From Heterocephalus glaber (taxonomy: Eukaryota > Chordata > Mammalia > Rodentia > Bathyergidae), in the NCBI RefSeq assembly GCF_000247695.1, contig NW_004624751.1, positions 21,348,439 to 21,412,438 on the forward strand: DNA of 64,000 nucleotides, written 5' to 3'. The translations under genes were made by a program, and so were the position numbers. Shown piece after piece: positions 10,548-21,600 of the stretch (within the stretch, counting starts at the first letter, position 1; every line of letters begins with the position of its first letter). The notes under the pieces are model-generated. The model saw only the letters and a list, made by a program, of their open reading frames with translations, made no database searches and had not been told where the DNA came from.

Positions 10548-12004
10548 GATTTTGGTATCAGGAGTGGGATCATTGCCAGGACTATATCTGACTATGTGGT
10601 TTGGAAGCCTTTGGAACTGGCTTTCAGGAGGAGTTTGGAATTGTTTGGCTAGAAAAGCCACAGAATGCTGTAAGTATAATATGGTGCACAATAGTGGTCA
10701 GAGTTCAGAAGGCCAGAGTGCTGATATAAATGCATATCATCAAGGCCAGGCTCAGGAGGTTTCAAGTAGGAATAAGAACTCAATGGCCACTTAGCCTCAA
10801 GGCCATATGTGTTATGCTGTAACAAAAATTTTTTTACATTTTATTCATGTCCTGAGACTTGCATGAGACTGAGATTAAGGGTAGTGGACTCATGAATCTT
10901 CCAGAGAAAATTTCAAGACAGTCCAATGTTCATTATATAGCATGGGTACTGCCTGATGCTTTAATAATATGTACAAGGAGAATTGGGAGCAAACGGTAGT
11001 GATAAATGATTTAAAAATTTTGTAGTTTTATTAGAAAGGAAATAACTACAAAGTTGGAGCAAAGAAAAGCAGTGAAAAGATTGTCATGAAAAAGAATCCA
11101 AATACTTCGCATCAGGTCAATGGGAAAGTTGCCATGATGGCATCTCAGAAATCAAGACTCCACCAATTTCATACTCAATGGTATAAAACTGTGAAGCTTT
11201 AATTTGAGAAGAGAGGTGTTGGGCCTCCTGCTTAAGTGGGGCCAATTGGCTCTCCAGGATTTGGTTCATGGTGCTCAATCATCCAGGCACTCAGAGTCCT
11301 CTGCAGCCATGACCCTAGGGGGCTGACTACTGCTCAAGATGGTGCAAAACCTTGGTTCATGTAGTGCCGATTTTAAGGTATGCATAATGCAAGAGTTGTG
11401 AAGTCAGGAAGGCTTCCACCCAGATTTGAAAGAAAAGCCTGGGATGCTGGCCAGTGTGTTTCAGAGAGGGCAGTGTGTGAGGCTGAGAGAATGAAGCCAA
11501 AAGTTCAGTGGAGATCCCAGAAAGTTGGTGAAGCCAGAAATATGAAATATTTGCTAAGGAAAGCTACAGGTAATAAGCAAAGCCACCCCAAGAGAGAATC
11601 CATGAGGGCCGCAGCTGGCAAATGCCATAGGAGTGAGGCTGCCCAAGTTCTTTGAAACTTACATCTCATCACAAGTTGCCTGGGGTGCAGGACACAGAGC
11701 TACAGGATTTAATGTTTGCTCTGTGGGATTTTGGTGTGGCTTTGGTCCCATTCCTTTCTATCACCCTGTTACTTCCTGTTGGAATGATAATGTGTAGCCA
11801 GTGCCATTGCACAGTGGAAGTGTTTTTCATTTTCTTTTATATAGGACTAATAGCTAAGAGCTTGTCTTGGGTCTCAGAGGAGAGTCTCAGTTTGGACATT
11901 TCACCAATGAAGGAACTGTTAAAACTTTGGCAACTCTTAGTGATGGACTAAATGCATTTTGCATAAAGAGATGTGCATGAATCTTTTGAGGCCCAGGAGT
12001 AGAA
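10548..12004 (+). mobile_element. MaLR internal region, non-coding
   Basis: Directly after the LTR the sequence reads TTTTGGTATCAGGAGTGGGAT and then TTGGAACTGGCTTTCAGGAGG, the familiar start of MaLR internal sequence. The part before the second LTR (GGACTTTTGG-like and GAGACTTTGG-like blocks, here GTTTGGACATTTCACC, then TTTGAGGCCCAGGAGTAGA) also matches that class. MaLR internal regions carry no intact gag or pol, and the short open frames here (11380-11655, 11652-11951) match nothing known to me. These elements depended on proteins of ERVL relatives. Confidence 0.75.
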
Positions 12005-12389
12005 TGTTATGGTTTAGCTCTAGAATTCTCCCAAACTCCCATGCACTTAGCAGAGGGACTTTTGGAAGCTGATGGATCATGAGTATGTGCTGTATTCATC
12101 CATGGATTCATCCATTACTGAGTTCAATAGCTGGGTGTGCTGTTAAGAAATGGGGTAGTGGTGGGTCATGAAAGGTGTGACATGGAAAACATATTTTTTT
12201 TCCTGGCTATTCTCTTTGCTCTGCTTCCTGGCTGCCATGATGTGAGCAGCTTTCCTCTGCTATGCCCCATGCTATTTTTGTCTTGGAGCCAGCCCACCAT
12301 GGATTATACAATAAGCCAAAAATAAATCTTTTTCTTTAAGTTGCAGGTGTTGGGTATTTTGCCCAAGGATAAGGAAAGTGACTAAGACA
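12005..12389 (+). mobile_element. MaLR 3' LTR
   Basis: The LTR begins TGTTATGGTTTAGCTCTAGAA and ends AGTGACTAAGACA, with the same order of blocks as the 5' LTR (GGATCATGAG, GAGTTCAATAGCTGGGTGTG, CCATGATGTGAGCAGC). An AATAAA-type signal is present at 12320 (AAAATAAATC). No 5-bp target duplication is evident: ATTAA precedes the 5' LTR and TGGTA follows this one. Confidence 0.82.
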
Positions 12390-13214
12390 TGGTATCTGGG
12401 GGAATTTAGGCTGGGTCACAAACTTTGTTAATGAATGCATGAATTTAGAGAGAAAGCCAGATAGCTGTGGCACCGCAAGCCTGTTCTTCAGCCCTCAGAA
12501 AGAGAGGACAATAGTTTGCAAGCATATGGGGAAAAATGAAAGTTTAATGAAGAGAGAACTTTTCTAGAAATCTAATCAATATAGACTAATGACATTTCTT
12601 TTGAACAAGTGCTTTAGCTGAAGTTAAGAGATATCTACAGTCAGTAATTGAGATGCAAGGAGTACATATCTCAGTGGAGACCAATGAGGGGTACACAGCA
12701 TTTTAGTTCTGACAGAAAAGCTTTCATATGGGACTAACACTGGCCAAGGGTCATCAACTCTCTTTTGTGAGGACAGAAAACTTGCAGCTAACCCTATCAT
12801 ATGTGCTTCATATTTTGTATATAAACATCATAAGTGAAGTATATATCATCAAACATTGTGGGTCCACTTTGCGGAAAAATGAATGTACTTGCAACTATGA
12901 AATGTGGACTCTATCATCATATCTTCACATAATACCAGTAAAAAGACCATTCAGTTATGGTTTTGAGACTTACCTGGGTTTCAGGTAATGCTGATCAGCT
13001 GAATGCTAATGTGGCAGAGAATGGAATACTAAATCTTATAGAAATCCCAAGTCTAGTTTTAAGTTCCATTCTATTAGCCTGGGCTACATTTCTAGCTCTC
13101 CACAACCATGCAACTGTATACAATAGCACATTCCTCATCTTGTATTTAGGCAGTTAAATTCTCTACTCTCTAGTTTTAACATTCATTGATTAATTTGTCA
13201 TTAATTTTACTCTT
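12390..13214. other. Non-coding flank, possibly more MaLR internal sequence at its start
   Basis: The first bases, TGGTATCTGGGGG, look like the start of MaLR internal sequence rather than plain flank. Beyond about 12450 no family can be named. Short frames at 12728-12988 and 12957-13157 have no recognisable domain. Confidence 0.4.
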
Positions 13215-13500
13215 AATTCATTAAACAAATACTTTTTAAGGTCCTATTATGGATCTAATATTTGGTTAAATGTTGTATGTTTAAAGGACTCCATGATCTA
13301 CTGTGAGAGATAAAAATTCACTAATCATTATGCTATAGGGTCATATGTGCTGATTAATGTGTGCATAGGGTCAGACAAACTTCTCAGAGGAAATAGTATT
13401 TAAACTTAAAGTAATGGTAAGTTTTCAAGGAGAACATGGAGGCAAAAGGGCACCAAGCAGTATTGGAGACAGATTGGGAATGGAAAGTTGCTTATTTTGG
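13215..13500 (+). repeat. Ancient mammal-wide repeat fragment (L2/L3-like)
   Basis: TAAACAAATACTTTTTAAGGTCC, then CTCCATGATCTACTGTGAGAG and AACTTCTCAGAGGAAATAGTATTTAAACTTAAA resemble a widely dispersed old mammalian repeat (increased tumbled order: attack on growth-like text absent, strongly diverged). The same type of sequence recurs at 42540-42800. The family name is uncertain. Confidence 0.35.
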
Positions 13501-13864
13501 TTTAGATGTTGGTTATCTGTGGAGGATGCAGTGCTGGATTTGAACTTTATCTCGCAGACAGAGAATCTTTGAAAGTATTTTAGTGGAGATGAGACACATT
13601 TTACTTCCATCATGGAAAGCTGTCTCTGATGGCAGCATGCAAACTCACAGCTACAGGAGGCAGGCAGCTTATGAAGATTTTATTATCACCCAGATAAGAT
13701 GAGGGCTTAAAGGAAGGCAATAGAAATAGGGATTCACTCGCTGCCTCATCCAATATATTATACTGAGCTTTGCTCCCTCCTTCCCCAGGCCAAACACTCC
13801 CTTGAATCTAACACTGTATTTTGTTAATCTTTGCATGATCAGTAATGTGTGATCTTTGACTTGC

Positions 13865-14060
13865 TGAAAAGAGCGTGGCTCTTTTGGATAAGACAGGCTC
13901 ATTTTCAAATACCACCTCTGTAACTTAAATGTGTGACTCTGGCTCAGTCATTTTGACTTCTTTTCTATGAAATGGGAATAATAATACTTCTTCTTTTGAA
14001 TAAGGAGAAGTATGTAAAATAGAATATCTACACATATAATTCTTAATATGGTTATAAATA
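13865..14060 (+). mobile_element. MIR SINE fragment
   Basis: AATACCACCTCTGTAACTT, then GTGTGACTCTGGCTCAGTCA, CTTCTTTTCTATGAAATGGGAATAATAATAC keep the order of the MIR core and 3' part (accompanied by the conserved ATGGGAATAATAATA tract). Strongly diverged, consistent with an element older than placental mammals. Confidence 0.6.
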
Positions 14061-14169
14061 TGGTAAATTCCATGAGCAAGAGAGAATAAGGATTGAAGAA
14101 TTTTTAGGAAACTCACTCATTGTCCTTCGCATACACTTTACTACTCAATAAAGCAGTTGTTCCACTTTC

Positions 14170-14480
14170 CTACACAGAAAATGTCTTTTGCCTCCATCTC
14201 CACTTGTCCAGTGCTGCCTATACCTCATTTCCAAATTCAAATGTCACCACCAACTTTTCCATACACCAGAATTTCTGCCTCCTTTGAGCTTTCATGGATC
14301 TTGGCAGCTTTTTCTTACTGTGTTTCTCACCTTTACAAGAAAGGTATCTTAGAACAAGAGTCATCTACCTCACAATTCTGAAACCACATGAGGCTTTACC
14401 AAGTTTTCTCTCTTTTTATCTTGGCTCTTAATCTAGTATTTTCATAGCAGACACTTATTAAGTAAATATAGGATAAATTA
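14170..14480 (+). mobile_element. L2 3' end fragment
   Basis: AAATTCAAATGTCACCACC and the closing GCAGACACTTATTAAGTAAATAT follow the usual order of the L2 3' region. The match is by eye and diverged, with no reading frame left. Confidence 0.45.
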
Positions 14481-16149
14481 AAAAATAATTAATCATTTCT
14501 GGCCAGAGAGAGCAGGGACAGCAACATGAAGGTACACTATTCAGCTGCCCTTGGGGAATGGGTAGGATTTGGGTGGACAGAAATGGAGAGTGGACACTTC
14601 AAAATTGGAGTGTAGAGTCAGGGTTCTTCCTCTTGGGGGCTAACTGGTGAGGTGAGGTGAGTCTAGGGAAAGGTGTAAGACGAGGGACAAGAATCTTGTG
14701 GAGAAAACTGAGAGGAAAGCACTTCATGTTAGCTGGGAAAGATGGGAGTCAGATGGAATCAGATGGGAGGGTCTGGAAGGAGGTTTTTGTATTCTGTAAC
14801 TGAGATAAAATCCTGCAGGTATTTGCAGAATAGACAGAGAGGCTGGAGAGAAGATTGGAATCTGGTCTCTTGGGACATTGTTTCTTTGTGAAGTAGTGAT
14901 GCTGAGTCGCATTGGTGTGGCAGAGATACATATACAGGGAAATATGCTGGTGGTCATGCAACACTTAGAGTTGGTATTTGATTGATTGTGGGGAGAGAGC
15001 AGCCTGGAGGAGTTGAAGTGAGGATGATCATGCCCCTAGGAGAAAAGGAGAATTTTCCAGAAGTCACTTATTCTGTAGAAGGTGATGATTTCTGTTTCTA
15101 ATAGGTTGATGTTGAAGCCATCTTAATAGAAATAATAATAATTTTTAAAAAGTGATGGCGTATCTTGGGAGAGAAACCAGTGCTCAAGTTGCAGTTTTGA
15201 AAACCTCATACATTCAATTGTTGTAGTGGGTGTATCTAGGAGTAATCAGAGTTGTACAGTGGAACAAATAGCCCATATGTGATTATTCCTGAACCTCATC
15301 CAAACTTTTCCTCTTTTTTTTAGTATTATAGGTTGTGAATGCTAAACCTCAATTCGCCAATCTCTATAAAATCCAGCTGTAATAAGAAGATGAAAAAATA
15401 ATTTTTATTTTCAGTTATAGGTGGGACTAATAGGGCTACTGAGAGTCAGAAATTGTCTTCAAATCCCTCAAATCTTAGCTTCCATAACTTGGGTCTTCCA
15501 CATATAAGGAAGATGTATTACCTTTGGGGTATTAACAATTTATAATGTAGCTCCCATTTTAACAACAAATTCCCTTTGCCACTTTGCTTGTCTCTGGGAA
15601 AGTGCTCCTCAGGCATATCTGTAGGGTGGTGTTCCCTTAACAAGCACTTGCTTCACCAGAAATCTGTGTGTGTGGTCTTCAATTCTCACACTGAGTAGTT
15701 AGTTCCTGCTGACTATTATGAATTGTGTGGCTTGAGCACATAAAACTATTTTTGATGGTTTTATTTTAACGTTGTGATTATAAATGAAATAGTGCATGCA
15801 ATGGAGTCTAAAAGCAAAAGATTATGGATTGGCAACTAATAACTGAATTTTGGAAAGTGTTTTTAGCTATTCAAAAAATGTGGATGATTTTAGTGTCTCA
15901 ACATTGAGGAAGCACTGAGAAAAGTACAAAATAGGAAACAAACATCTCAGCCTATGTCATTTTCATCCATTTAAATTATATTTTCAGATGAGGCTAAAAT
16001 ATTTCTTTAACTTTTTCACTAAGAAATGCCAAGACCTTTTCTAAGACAAAATTAATAATTTTCAGATATAACCAAAACATACAGACATTTATTTTGTTCT
16101 TGTTGTGGGAAGTTATTTACTTATTTATTTTCTACAAAGGATTTGAAGC
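14481..16149. other. Unique non-coding sequence
   Basis: Moderately purine-rich to 15050, then AT-rich. No gene, splice or repeat structure is recognised. Minus-strand frames near 14724-14964 are short, overlapping and featureless. Confidence 0.45.
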
Positions 16150-16483
16150 AGCTAGGCCAAATTTTTTAAATTAGTTTTATTGGTACATTTTAGGTATACA
16201 ATATAATGACATTCATTATTGGAATTTTGCAACTTTACGTAATCTATCTTGGTTATTATTTTTCCCCTTTCCCCTGCCTATTTACAACCTCTTCCCCCAC
16301 TCCCTATTTACAAAGTCTTTGTTTCCATTTTTTCCTTTTCTCATATTAATTCCATTCCCTTCTTTCCTTTCCCCAATCCTTCTAATTTTTCCTTCCCCTT
16401 TGGACCTTTTCTTCCTATTTCACATTATCTATTATACCTTTTGATCCTTATCTACACTTTCAGTTTCTCACACTAGAGAAACT

Positions 16484-17550
16484 TCAATATTTACACATGT
16501 GTGTCCTACTTATTTCACTTAAGAGTATCACCTCAATGTGCATCCATTTAGCTATAAATGTCTCTAATTTCTCATTTTTTATGGATGGGTAGTACTCCAT
16601 TTTATAAAAAAACCACATTTTCTTTATCAAGTCTCCAGCTGATGGGGAATTGGGCTGTTTCCAAGTTTTAGCTATTACAAATTGTGCTGCTATGAACATG
16701 GGTGCACATATATCACTGTGGTATGATTCTTTTAGTTCTTTGGGTAAGATACCCAGCAGGGGAATAGTTGGGTCAAATGTGACTTCCAGTTCTAGTTCTT
16801 TGAGGTATCTCCATCCTGATTTCTACAGTGGCTGCACCTGTCTACACTCCTACCAGCAGTGGAGGGTGGTTCCTCTTTCCCCATAGCCATGACAGCATTT
16901 GTTATTCATTGATTTCATGATAGCAGCCATTCTTTCTGGGGTGAGGTGGAATCTCAGTGTTCTTTTCATTTGCATCTCTCAAATGACCAGTTATGTTGAA
17001 CATTTTTTCATATGTTTATTTGCTATTTCTACTTCTTTGTCTGAGAAATGTCTGTTCTTTTCAGATGCCCATTTTTGGACTGGTTCTTTAAATTTGAGGT
17101 GTCTGTTTTTTAAGTTCTTTACAAATTCTAGATAATAGACCTTTGTCTAAGGAATAGCTGGTAAAATGTTTTCCCATGTTGTGGGTTGTCTCTTCACAGT
17201 TGGTGGTTTCTCTTGCTGTGCAGAAGCTTTTTAATACGAAGAGATCCCACTTGTTGAGTCTTTATGCTAATTCATCTGCAGCTGAGGTTTTGTTCATGAA
17301 ATCTTTTCCTATGCCAATATCTTCAAGAGCTCTACCAAACCTCTCTTCCAGCCAGTTTAGTGTTTCTGTTTTAATATTTAGATCTTTAATCCATTTTGAT
17401 TTTAGTTTAGTGCATGGTGAGAGATATAGGTCTAGTTTTAATCTTTGGCAAATTGAAACCCAATTTTTCCAGCACCATTTATTAAAGAGGCTACATTTCC
17501 TCCAGTGAGGGTGTTTGGTTCCTTTATGAAAGATGAGGTGGCAATTCTGT
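16484..17550 (-). pseudogene. L1 ORF2 C-terminal third
   Basis: Read on the minus strand, 17579-17262 gives HWRKCSLFNKWCWKNW and KWIKDLNIK blocks followed by GIGKDFM, the region of L1 ORF2 after the reverse transcriptase. 16699-16484 gives MFIAAQFVIAKTWKQPN and then MEYYPSIKN, the conserved ORF2 C-terminus. The part between is frameshifted. In intact L1 this segment holds the cysteine-rich nucleic-acid binding region. Here it is fused downstream of ORF1 but out of frame with it. Confidence 0.78.
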
Positions 17551-17936
17551 CTTCTGTATCTGATATTCTTTCCCCACATTGTCTCATTCTGCTGTGTAAA
17601 CTACCAATGGAGTTTTTAATCTCCTGGATATCTGTTTGTATCTGTTTTATGGATTCCATTTGTTTCCTGTGCTGGGATTCCATCATGTTTCTCAGCTCCT
17701 CTATTTATTTTATCTGTGTCTGCTCTAGAGATATTAATCATTTCTTTCACTATGGATGCAATGTATGTTGTTATCTGAGAAATTATTTCTGATTTCATTT
17801 TTTCCCAATCCCCTTTCATTGCCAGTTCAGGGAGTCCAGATGGCTGAGTATCAGATTGTTCCATCTTGTTGCCCTTTGGGTTTGCCTTAGGTGATCTGGG
17901 AGACTGGTTTTGAGACTTGTTTACATGTCTTCTCAT
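17550..17936 (-). pseudogene. L1 ORF1 N-terminal and coiled-coil remnant
   Basis: The start codon at 17936 opens a basic, polar N-terminus (SQNQSPRSPK), followed by a heptad-like segment. In a second frame (17686 onward) it reads KQIQTDIQEIKNSIGSLHSR, then MRQCGERISDTEDRI, which matches the ORF1 coiled coil and the segment leading to the RNA-recognition domain. A frameshift near 17695 separates the two. The protein would stop before the RNA-recognition and C-terminal domains because ORF2 sequence begins near 17545. ORF1p normally forms trimers that coat L1 RNA; this remnant could at most trimerise. Confidence 0.7.
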
Positions 17937-18058
17937 TTCAACAGATACAGCCTGCTGTGCCTTTGTTGAGGTGACTTTTTGCTCGCCCAGTGGCCTTCAA
18001 TTCTCAGCAAGCCACTGAAAGGCCTTCTCTTGGCTGCTCACCACTGCACTAATTCCTG

Positions 18059-18639
18059 GGTTCAGAATGGTGGCCTCCTGGATCCCTGCACTGCCCTGTT
18101 GTTCAAGTAGGGTTCTGGCTGGGGCCTGTGCACACTTGGGATGGTATCTGGGCATGCCTCTGTCTGGGGCCTGCCTCTCTACATAGCTGTTGTCTGGGAG
18201 GGCCTTTGACTGGGGTCCATGCACTGAGTTGCTTGTGTCTGCACAGGCTTCTGGCTGGGGTCTACATGCACTTACCAATGGTGTCTGGGCAGGCCTCTGG
18301 CTGTTGCTTGCCCACCTTTGTAGCTCTTTTCCAGGCATGCCTTTGGCTGGGGCCTGTGGGCCCAAGCTGCTGGTGTCTGGGTGGGGTCCTGGCTGGGATC
18401 TGCCTGTACCTGCTCAGCTCTGGCCCACGAAGGCTTCTCACTGGGATTTGTGTGCACTTACTGATGGAAACTGGATGGGCCTCTGGCTGTTGCTTGTGGA
18501 CCTGTGTGGCTATTTTCCAGGAGCAACTTTGGATGGGGACTGTGAGCCCAAGCTGCTGGTGTCTGGGTGAGGCCCTGGCTGGGACTTGTGCCCACTAGTG
18601 CAGTTCTAGTCCATGTGGGCTTCTTGCTGGGATCTCGAA
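18059..18639 (-). repeat. 186-bp tandem monomers in the L1 5' region
   Basis: Landmark (A/G)GGCTTCT occurs at 18245, 18431 and 18617, exactly 186 bp apart each time. Intervening blocks (GGCCTCTGGCTGTTGCTTG, then AAGCTGCTGGTGTCTGGGT) recur at the same spacing. Two full units and a diverged partial unit toward 18060 are visible. Tandem 5' monomers are known as promoter units in some rodent L1 families. 186 is a multiple of three, which explains why long frames stay open here on both strands. Confidence 0.85.
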
Positions 18640-18653
18640 GCTAGATCAAATTT

Positions 18654-21600
18654 AAAGACAATTAATTGAGGTTTCCTTCCTTCCTTAACAAGCAGTTGCT
18701 TCTTTCCTTCTTTTCATCCTTCCCTTCTCCTCGTCCTCCTTCTGTTCCTTCTCCTTCTTCTAAGAGTTTGGTAATACTGGGCATTCTTATAAGTAAGACA
18801 AGATGTTTTTTCCAGTTACTCATATGCTGTTTGGAGGGCAGAAAGCATTTTGCATTTGAGTAACTCGGTCCTTACTTTTTTAACCAATGCAGACAATACT
18901 GTGGGTACTTTTGAGAACACCATTGCCTATATTTTGAAGCAGGAAGAGATTCCTATTTTGTCTGTGGGAAGCAGGCAATACTTCCTCTTTTCTTCTGATA
19001 TTTTAGGTCAAGGGACTGTGTAGTAAGATTGCTGCCATGGGAGGCAGATGATTTGGGGGCCAGTTCTTACATAGACACTTTTGAAGATCCCAAGGCAAAG
19101 ATTCTCACACTTATGCTGGCTCTGGTTCCTTCTCTGTAAAAAATGAAAAGATCAAATTCAGTGATGATCTATGATCCTTGTCCCTTTTAAAGATTCTGTG
19201 AAGTGATGATTTCTGTGATAGCCAGATCACTTCAAAAGTTTCTACTCTCTTTTTATTTTATTATTATTATTACTTTTAAGATTAAAGCATTTCATTGAGA
19301 GAGCATTTGTGATTCAGAGGAAGGACTCTGGCCATTTGTAGGTAAAGCATATTTTGAAGCCTATTCTGAGAAATCTACAAGACAATGGAATTTGACCCAT
19401 GTATTGTAAACACTGCTAAAATTTACAGGAGGAGGAGGAAAATTATTGCCTAGGCAAAGTCTTCTAGGTTTGTTCCAGTATATTTCACAGTGTTTGTGTG
19501 CAAACATGAATTTTAAAGCAAATATTAACATTTAGAATCTAGCTTTATATCTGGTAAAGAATGCTGTGAAAGTTACTTTCACAGTAGAGAAATGAAAAAC
19601 TTGCTTCTCCTAGTGTTTGCAATTCTCAAAGATACAGCTACTGGAATTTTGAAATGGGTCAAACTGCTTTGAACCTGGCTACTGTTATTCAATTTTATCA
19701 ATTCTTCACTTTCTATTAGCAGAAAATCTGCTTCATGACTTCAAAACATAAAAGATAGAAAGATCACAAAACAACTCGAAGCAGATAAATATTGACCTAA
19801 TCAAACATGAGTGTTGCTAGAATTAGAATAATTCGAATTTTTGCTCTGGGACAAGCCAGAATGTTGAGGCTATTCATGCCTAATACTCTTCTGGATTTAT
19901 CTCACTTGCTTCCATTTTTTTGTTTAGTAAACATCTGCTTTCCATTAGATTATTTATCCTCTTAACCTTTATAAATGACAATTAAGTCCATCTAGCCTGT
20001 CAATAACATGTCATTTATTTGTTGCTACAACTAAGCCTGACCTTCATTGATTTTATTGGAGTAATTTGCTGGAAATGATTTTTTAATGTTAGATTTATTG
20101 CCAAGACACTTCATTGTCAGATAATTGAAGTAAATTATAATTTTTTTCAAAACAAATGCAAGAAGTATGGGAAAGGGCTACATTATTTTCAAGGGTTATT
20201 TCCTAGTGGCGGAAAGACAGACATACATCATAAGTGATGCTACATACCTTACCAAATTGCAAGAATGCGTGACCCTTGAGTGGTGCACATTTTTTTTCCT
20301 TTTTGCCCTTTTCCTTAAGAACTGCTGACATAGCAATGGGAGCTGGTAATGAATTAACATTCAAAAATGGGGTTGCAAATTAGATTAGATATAAACAGAC
20401 ATATCAAGTAACTACATCATGCCTTACCTAACAGGCCTTGCTATTCTGATTGAACTGCAGAGTCAGTTATTAGTATAGTAATATTTGAAGTTAATCTTAG
20501 CTTTTATATAGGTATTATCTTATTCCCCAGTATCAGTGTTAACAAGCGTTTCATTATATTGGGTTTTTGGCTTTCCAAACACTTTGATTGTCTGCCCAGA
20601 TAATAATGAGCATTTCAGTCCCTGAGATCTCCTTAGTTTTTGCTTATTTATCTTATTAACATTAAGGATGACCATACTGCTGTCATATCCATGTGTTCAA
20701 GTAGAAACTGAGCCATGTCTTATACACTTTGAAAAGTGTTTGTGATTCTGTGACTCCTTGATGTGGTGTTGGGCCTCAGTGTCAGCAGAGCTGGATCAGA
20801 AAGGTTTGCCAGCAGAGCTGGTACTCTTCTTCTGGAAATGATTTCTGGCTTGATATAAAAAATATAGACTTTTGAACTCAGCTTTAAATAGTAGCAAATG
20901 AAATGTACTGTTTTTTCCACTCTAAATAATAATGCATTTCTGAAAGAAAGATTTCCAATGCATTGGAATTAGTTAAGGAAAAATGAAACAGACCATAAGT
21001 CTTGTTATTTAACTGAACATGTCCATTATTTTACTCTCATTAGAGCAGAATCAAAGAAAATCATTTTGTAATCAAAGGTAAGGAGAACACTGAATTGGAA
21101 TGCTCTGGAAATCTTTTAATTGCAGCAATTTCTCCATTCATAATACTCTGAAGCAAAAGAAAATGTAGTGAAAACTAGAATTTTAAACTTAAAAAATTTT
21201 TATCTAGTTAAGAGATTTCTGGAAATGATGACCCTACTCCAGATCATACACTAAAACATGACAAACTGAGTGGATATTGGTAATAAAATAGTTTCCACTC
21301 GTATTAATAATGTCTTACTCTCCCATGATATACAGTAAATTTTTAGTATTAATTTTAACAAACAGAATATCATATCACCAGGATTTTAAAATGCAAACAC
21401 ATTGTATCTTGAAAGGCAAAAAAAAAAAAATAGTTTCAAAATGAAATGAAATTTTAAAAAGTAGAATTTACTTTCAAAGTAGGAGACAGGAAAAAAAAAA
21501 AAGTAAGAGACAGATGTAACAATGACAGGGCAAGGAGAGTGTGCAGGCAACAGTGTCCTCCAGGACTGGGCTCTGAGATTCAATTTTAATTTAAGCAGAA

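Larger units (their letters stand above)
16165..18639 (-). mobile_element. HAL1-like, internally shortened L1 with monomeric 5' end
   Basis: A 2475-bp minus-strand element lies between GCTAGGCCAAATTT (16151-16164) and GCTAGATCAAATTT (18640-18653), a 14-bp target duplication with two mismatches. From its 5' end (high coordinate) it has GC-richer tandem 186-bp monomers, an ORF1 start at 17936 with a coiled-coil region, then a jump near 17545 into the last third of ORF2, and the purine-rich 3' UTR ending ACCAATAAAACTAATTT. Endonuclease, reverse transcriptase and the ORF1 RNA-binding domains are absent. It could be a non-autonomous family (half-L1 type) or a single L1 deleted after insertion. The intact ends and duplication show that the 5' monomers and 3' end belong to one insertion. 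Confidence 0.8.

Noticed and set aside
17438..17686. An in-frame ORF1-ORF2 fusion protein
   Set aside because: The frame that runs through the junction is not the ORF2 frame on the far side; the conserved ORF2 residues are in another frame, so the apparent fusion is accidental.
17997..18598. Long overlapping frames on both strands (122, 126 and 156 codons), rich in Gly, Leu and Cys or Pro and Ala
   Set aside because: They are products of the 186-bp tandem monomers, whose length is a multiple of three; no start context or domain.
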